Origin: Chitinophagaceae bacterium UBA4407
GTDB taxonomy: Bacteria > Bacteroidota > Bacteroidia > Chitinophagales > Chitinophagaceae
DNA: 64,000 nucleotides
Direction of reading: 5' to 3'
Assembly: GCA_002390845.1 (NCBI GenBank)
Contig: DGQT01000052.1
Span: 1-64,000 of the forward strand
Positions within the stretch are counted from its first letter, which is position 1. Every line of letters begins with the position of its first letter. Under the pieces are notes generated by a model. That model ran no database searches, was not told where the DNA came from, and was given only the letters and a program-made list of their open reading frames with translations. Position numbers and translations under genes: made by a program. Of the stretch, positions 60,856 through 64,000 are shown piece by piece.

Positions 60856-61302
60856 CTATCCTTTATTCAGGTTATCATAAACCTGGTATAAAACCTTTTT
60901 TACAGTTTCAATTTCATCTTTATTTACACCAATAAGCGCTTCGTCCATTGTTTGGTTTGCCAGGTCTATTGTAAGTGTCTGTAAATTTTTTGAAAGCTCT
61001 GTAAGGCAAACAATATTGATTCTCCGGTCATCTTTTGAAGCAAATCTTTTTACCAGTTTTTGTTTTTCCAGGTTATCTATAAGTCTTGTAATGCTAGGTT
61101 TGTCTCGAAAGGTGCGGTTGCAAAGCTCCTGCTGGCTAAGGCAATCTTCCAGCCACAGGTGATATAAAATACTCCACTGTTCAATAGTAATTTCAAGCCC
61201 CGCCTGCCTGAAATGTTTTTGCAGACGACGTGCAATAGCAGTACTAGCCATGCCGTTGATAACGCTGTATAATTCCCCTCTTTTAAAATGGTTGTTTGGC
61301 AT
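60856..61302 (-). CDS. MarR-family transcriptional regulator
   Basis: 148-residue winged-helix regulator. The layout is typical: dimerisation helices at both ends, and a DNA-binding core (ITIEQWSILYHLWLEDCLSQ, QELCNRTFRDKPSITRLIDN recognition helix at about residues 57-76, LEKQKLVKRFASKDDRRINI wing at about 77-96). MarR genes next to acyl-CoA dehydrogenases in Bacteroidota usually control beta-oxidation genes, so this one probably regulates the downstream dehydrogenase (inference). It lies 174 bp upstream of that gene, with a repeat arm in between, and is enclosed by a left and a right arm. Confidence 0.9.
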   Translation of the reverse strand: MPNNHFKRGELYSVINGMASTAIARRLQKHFRQAGLEITIEQWSILYHLWLEDCLSQQELCNRTFRDKPSITRLIDNLEKQKLVKRFASKDDRRINIVCLTELSKNLQTLTIDLANQTMDEALIGVNKDEIETVKKVLYQVYDNLNKG

Positions 61303-61417
61303 ATAGTTAGTTATGCAACTAATTTCAAAATTGATATATCTTTACCAAACTGCCAAACTTAATTACCTTAAATTTTATATAAGAAGTTGTTTGAATTTTA
61401 CTTGTAACATTGCGCAG

Positions 61418-61490
61418 AAGCCGGGATGATGCCATTTTTACAAAAGAAGAAAGGATTGTGACACAACGAAGATGCCATGAAAATCTTAGC
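61418..61490. repeat. Right arm of dispersed repeat, upstream of the alpha/beta hydrolase
   Basis: AAAGGATTGTGACACAACGA then AGATGCCATGAAAATCTTAG (61451-61490) has the GTGACACAACGATGC right-arm form seen at 29660. The inner core is decayed. It falls in the apparent 5' extension of the 61545 gene and helps to rule that extension out. Confidence 0.55.
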
Positions 61491-61544
61491 TGGTATTACT
61501 ATCATTTATTTTTAACCATATCCAGGGAATTTAACCACAAGTTC

Positions 61545-62369
61545 ATGAAATTGCAAACGCATACAATCCCTTATAAACAGTCGCTTGTGAATGTTTCAGT
61601 TTTTGGAAACGGGCCAAAATGGTTGTTTTGTTTTCATGGCTTTGGACAAGATGGAAGCAGTTTCCAGGTGCTTGAAAACCCCCTCGGCTCAGCATACACA
61701 CTGATTGCCATTGATTTTCCTTTTCACGGTAAAACAGAATGGAACGAAGGGTTAACAATGAGCCCTGAAGATTTACTTGGCATATTGGCAATCATTATTC
61801 ATGAAAATAATGAAAGTAATGATAAGCCATTTGTTTTTTCAATCTTGGGTTACAGCCTGGGTGGAAGGGTTGCATTACACCTGATTCAGATGATCCCCAC
61901 GCAAATCGAAAGAATGGTTTTGCTGGCACCAGATGGTTTAAAAGTTAACTTCTGGTATTGGCTGGGCACACAAACATGGGCAGGGAATAAGCTGTTTAAA
62001 TACACAATGAAAAAGCCTGAATGGTTTTTTAGCCTGCTCAACCTTAGTAGCAAAGCAGGGCTGGCTAATAAAAGTGTAATAAAATTTGTGCATAAAAGCA
62101 TTGACGATGATGCTGAAAGGGTATTGCTTTATAACCGCTGGACTACCATGCGGCTTTTTAAACCAAACCTTGCTGCATTAAAACATATTATTTCTAAAAA
62201 AGAAATCCCCGTCCGGTTTCTTTATGGCAGCTACGACAGGGTTATACTCAGTAAACGCAATTCTTTAAAAAAGGATAGCAAGAATGTAACTGTTACTGTT
62301 GTTGAAGGCGGGCATGAATTACTAAAAGAAAAATTCAGTACTGTTATTGCATCGTTATTCTCCCGATAA
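61545..62369 (+). CDS. Alpha/beta hydrolase
   Basis: 274 residues from the ATG at 61545 (MKLQTHTIPYKQSLVNVSVF). An in-frame ATG at 61410 exists, but the added 45 residues are read through a repeat arm and look non-coding. The alpha/beta-hydrolase fold shows the oxyanion region FCFHGFGQDGSSF at about residues 29-41, AIDFPFHGKTEW at about 57-68, the nucleophile elbow LGYSLGGRVAL (serine at about residue 104), the acid-bearing RFLYGSYDRVIL (aspartate at about 232) and the histidine in VEGGHELLKE (about 257). No signal peptide; cytosolic. The next gene starts 20 bp downstream, so the two form an operon. Substrate unknown. Confidence 0.88.
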   Translation: MKLQTHTIPYKQSLVNVSVFGNGPKWLFCFHGFGQDGSSFQVLENPLGSAYTLIAIDFPFHGKTEWNEGLTMSPEDLLGILAIIIHENNESNDKPFVFSILGYSLGGRVALHLIQMIPTQIERMVLLAPDGLKVNFWYWLGTQTWAGNKLFKYTMKKPEWFFSLLNLSSKAGLANKSVIKFVHKSIDDDAERVLLYNRWTTMRLFKPNLAALKHIISKKEIPVRFLYGSYDRVILSKRNSLKKDSKNVTVTVVEGGHELLKEKFSTVIASLFSR

Positions 62370-62389
62370 ATTAAACTTTCTTTGCAGGC

Positions 62390-63535
62390 ATGTGGCAAAT
62401 TTTATTCGGTGTGGCTGCGCTTTTAACGGTAGCATATTGCTTGCTGATACTATTTTATTTAAAGTGCTTTATCCAACTAAATTATTTTAATCCAGGCAAA
62501 AAACTTAACCCATATAACCGTTTCAGTATTATTATACCGGCCAGGGATGAGGAAACAAATATTGAAAACTGTGTACGTTCTATTGTTCAAAATGATTATC
62601 CGGCAGATTTTTTTGAAATAATCGTAGTAGACGATTTTTCAACAGATAACACTCCGGCAATTGTAGAAAAACTTAAGCAGCAATTTTCAAATATTCGCCT
62701 TATTCAATTAGAAAATATTTCTGAGGTTATTGTTAATGCCTATAAGAAGAAAGCAATTGAAACAGGTATTAAACAAGCTTTGTACGAGTGGATCGTTACA
62801 ACCGATGCAGATTGTTTAGTACCCATAAAATGGCTAAGCTTATTTGATACTTATATCCAAAACGGCAACCCGGTTTTTGTAGCGGCACCCGTTAAGTTTG
62901 TAAATAAGAATTCTTTTATTTCCGTTTTTCAAAGCCTTGATTTTATAAGCCTGCAGGGTATTACAGCCGCATCGGTAAGCGCAGGTTTTCACAGTATGTG
63001 CAACGGTGCCAATCTTGCATACAGTAAAAATGCTTTTTATTCGGTTAATGGGTTTAAAGACATTGACAACATTGCAAGTGGCGATGATATGCTGTTGATG
63101 CACAAAATAAATCAGCAATATCCGGGGCAAACCGGCTACCTGTTCAGCTCAGAAGCCATTGTAGAAACATTGCCAATGCCCAACTGGAAAAATTTTATCA
63201 ATCAGCGCATACGTTGGGCAAGCAAAGCAAACAACTATAAAGACAAACGGGTTTTCTCTGTTTTGTTGCTCGTATATCTTTTCAATTTCTGCCTTTTGCT
63301 ACTACCATTTTTAAGCATCTTTCATGCAGGTTTATTGATCTGGTGGTTTTATTTGTTGCTTGCAAAAACGGCGTGCGAAATGGCTTTCATGTACGCCGTA
63401 TCAAAATTTTTTAAGGAACAAAAATTGTTATGGTGGTTTCCTTTTATGCAGCCGCTACATATTATTTATACAGTCGTATCGGGGTTTCTTGGCAGCTTTG
63501 GAACCTACCAATGGAAGGGAAGAATTGTAAAATAA
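62390..63535 (+). CDS. Family 2 glycosyltransferase, membrane-bound
   Basis: 381-residue inverting glycosyltransferase of family GT2. One N-terminal helix lies at about residues 5-26. The GT-A fold follows: FSIIIPARDEETNIENCVRS at about 45-64, EIIVVDDFSTDNTP at about 73-86, TTDADCLVP with the DxD-type motif at about 126-134, and ASGDDMLLMHKI at about 226-237. The motif QRIRWASK (QxxRW) at about 268-275 is typical of processive or cellulose-synthase-like members. Three C-terminal helices occupy about 285-375. It probably builds a surface polysaccharide or a glycolipid. It is co-transcribed with the alpha/beta hydrolase. Confidence 0.9.
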   Translation: MWQILFGVAALLTVAYCLLILFYLKCFIQLNYFNPGKKLNPYNRFSIIIPARDEETNIENCVRSIVQNDYPADFFEIIVVDDFSTDNTPAIVEKLKQQFSNIRLIQLENISEVIVNAYKKKAIETGIKQALYEWIVTTDADCLVPIKWLSLFDTYIQNGNPVFVAAPVKFVNKNSFISVFQSLDFISLQGITAASVSAGFHSMCNGANLAYSKNAFYSVNGFKDIDNIASGDDMLLMHKINQQYPGQTGYLFSSEAIVETLPMPNWKNFINQRIRWASKANNYKDKRVFSVLLLVYLFNFCLLLLPFLSIFHAGLLIWWFYLLLAKTACEMAFMYAVSKFFKEQKLLWWFPFMQPLHIIYTVVSGFLGSFGTYQWKGRIVK

Positions 63536-63846
63536 ATTTTTTTTGACCAGACTTTTGCTTTTCATGTCATCGCCTGTTGCGTCGCACACTTATACGTTCG
63601 GAACATTGTGGGACTGAAAAATACAAACCGCAAAGACGCTATGACGCAGAGATAAACTCGATTTCCTTTGCGTCTCCCCGTCTCTGCGGTTAAAATATTC
63701 GCTTAGATAAAGCTCAATACTGTACACGACGTACAAGTGAGTGACACAACAAAAGCTTCATAGTAATTCCCCCTGCCGGCAAACAAAATACTTTATTCAT
63801 AAAATAGCGGTATTACATTTGCATGGGAAAAAAGAACACATTATTT
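63536..63846. other. Gap with dispersed repeat before the last gene
   Basis: 311 bp, almost all of it the dispersed repeat at 63540-63782; the rest is leader of the peptidase gene. Confidence 0.6.
63540..63782. repeat. Dispersed inverted repeat, mixed arms, CCGCAGAGACG interior
   Basis: Outer ends TTTTTGACCAGAC and CCCTGCCGGCAAACAAAA; cores GTTGCGTCGCACACTTATAC (63576-63595) and GTACAAGTGAGTGACACAAC (63731-63750). The interior is nearly that of 51612-51850 (GTTCGGAACATTGTGGGACT, AACCGCAAAGACGC, GTCTCTGCGGTTAAAATATT). Confidence 0.92.
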
Positions 63847-64000
63847 ATGAAGAACTTTTTGCTAATCGTTTTATTGATTCCGGGGCTAACCTTTTCGCAA
63901 AGCCGCAAGCAGCGCAAAGCCCAGGCAAAAGCCGATACCATAACAATCGCCAATCTAAGGGCACATATACAATACCTTGCAAGCGATAAATTAGAAGGCC
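63847..64000 (+). CDS. Start of an exported M28-type peptidase (cut by window end)
   Basis: 51 codons before the window ends. From the ATG at 63847 the protein begins with a signal peptide (MKNFLLIVLLIPGLTFSQ), then a basic linker (SRKQRKAQAKADTITIANL) and RAHIQYLASDKLEG. The latter is the N-terminal hallmark of Bacteroidota M28 zinc aminopeptidases (usually HIxYLASDxLEGR). An in-frame ATG at 63823 would add eight residues before the signal. The catalytic domain lies beyond the window, so the family is inferred from the N-terminus alone. Confidence 0.65.
   Translation, partial: MKNFLLIVLLIPGLTFSQSRKQRKAQAKADTITIANLRAHIQYLASDKLEG

Noticed and set aside
61410..61544. N-terminal extension of the alpha/beta hydrolase
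   Set aside because: The 45 codons run through a right arm of the dispersed repeat and have no hydrolase homology; the ATG at 61545 gives a normal start.
2266..63782. Repeated arms as a CRISPR array
   Set aside because: The arms are inverted pairs scattered over 61 kb between genes, without regular spacers or cas genes.
2266..63782. Repeat elements as ordinary intrinsic terminators
   Set aside because: They begin with T-tracts and end with A-tracts in the direction of transcription from either side, the reverse of a stem followed by a U-tract; several genes have a separate proper terminator.

Overview
The window is AT-rich DNA from a member of the Bacteroidota, probably a soil or freshwater Chitinophagaceae relative (inference). 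The evidence is the gene set: type IX secretion sorting domains on two secreted proteins, runs of roughly 800-residue MacB/FtsX-type permeases, HemJ-type haem synthesis, NtrC-type and LytTR regulators, Bacteroidota-style BirA and DnaB, weak or absent Shine-Dalgarno sites, and one TAnnTTTG promoter-like site. I saw no tRNA, rRNA, prophage, intact transposase or CRISPR array.

Layout. 1-5.2 kb: a VanZ-like membrane protein, then an ammonium module of two Amt transporters around an outer-membrane barrel. 5.5-8.7 kb: NhaA, a small membrane protein, an outer-membrane protein, and two copies of a decayed enzyme tail embedded in repeats. 8.8-12 kb: rsfS-ftsH-LUD operon (minus). 12-17 kb: BirA, a small HExxH protein, a lipoprotein CocE-type hydrolase, an L,D-transpeptidase-like protein and ComB. 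17-34.5 kb: an export cluster of five tandem paralogous permeases, an 18-residue-repeat DUF4097-like protein, one ABC ATPase and one membrane-fusion protein, all minus. 35-38 kb: a divergent NtrC-type regulator and histidine kinase that probably control the cluster. 38-43.5 kb: nucleoside/sugar MFS permease, Gfo/Idh/MocA oxidoreductase, T9SS-secreted glycosidase-like protein. 43.7-49.4 kb: amidohydrolase lipoprotein, hemJ, hemH, dxs. 49.8-51.6 kb: LytS/LytTR two-component pair. 51.9-58.3 kb: T9SS S74 protein, dnaB, csaA, D-aminoacylase-like enzyme. 58.9-64 kb: acyl-CoA dehydrogenase, MarR regulator, alpha/beta hydrolase, GT2 glycosyltransferase, and the start of an M28-type peptidase cut by the window edge.

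The most unusual feature is a dense family of dispersed long inverted repeats that occupies most intergenic gaps: about 27 loci in 64 kb, 14 with both arms in the same gap. The outer ends read TTTTTTGAGCC(A/C)GGC ... GCC(T/G)GGCTCAAAAAA, and the inner arm core is TTGCGTCGCACACTTGTAC facing GTACAAGTGTGCGACGCAA. Outer ends usually sit directly behind stop codons. The arms come in three sequence types, some elements mix types, and the interiors differ but recur, in both orientations, between elements thousands of bases apart. This looks like a MITE- or REP-like mobile family that carries exchangeable interiors, and I see no enzyme for it in the window. Two gene-sized segments (csaA and marR) and possibly an outer-membrane protein gene lie between a left and a right arm.
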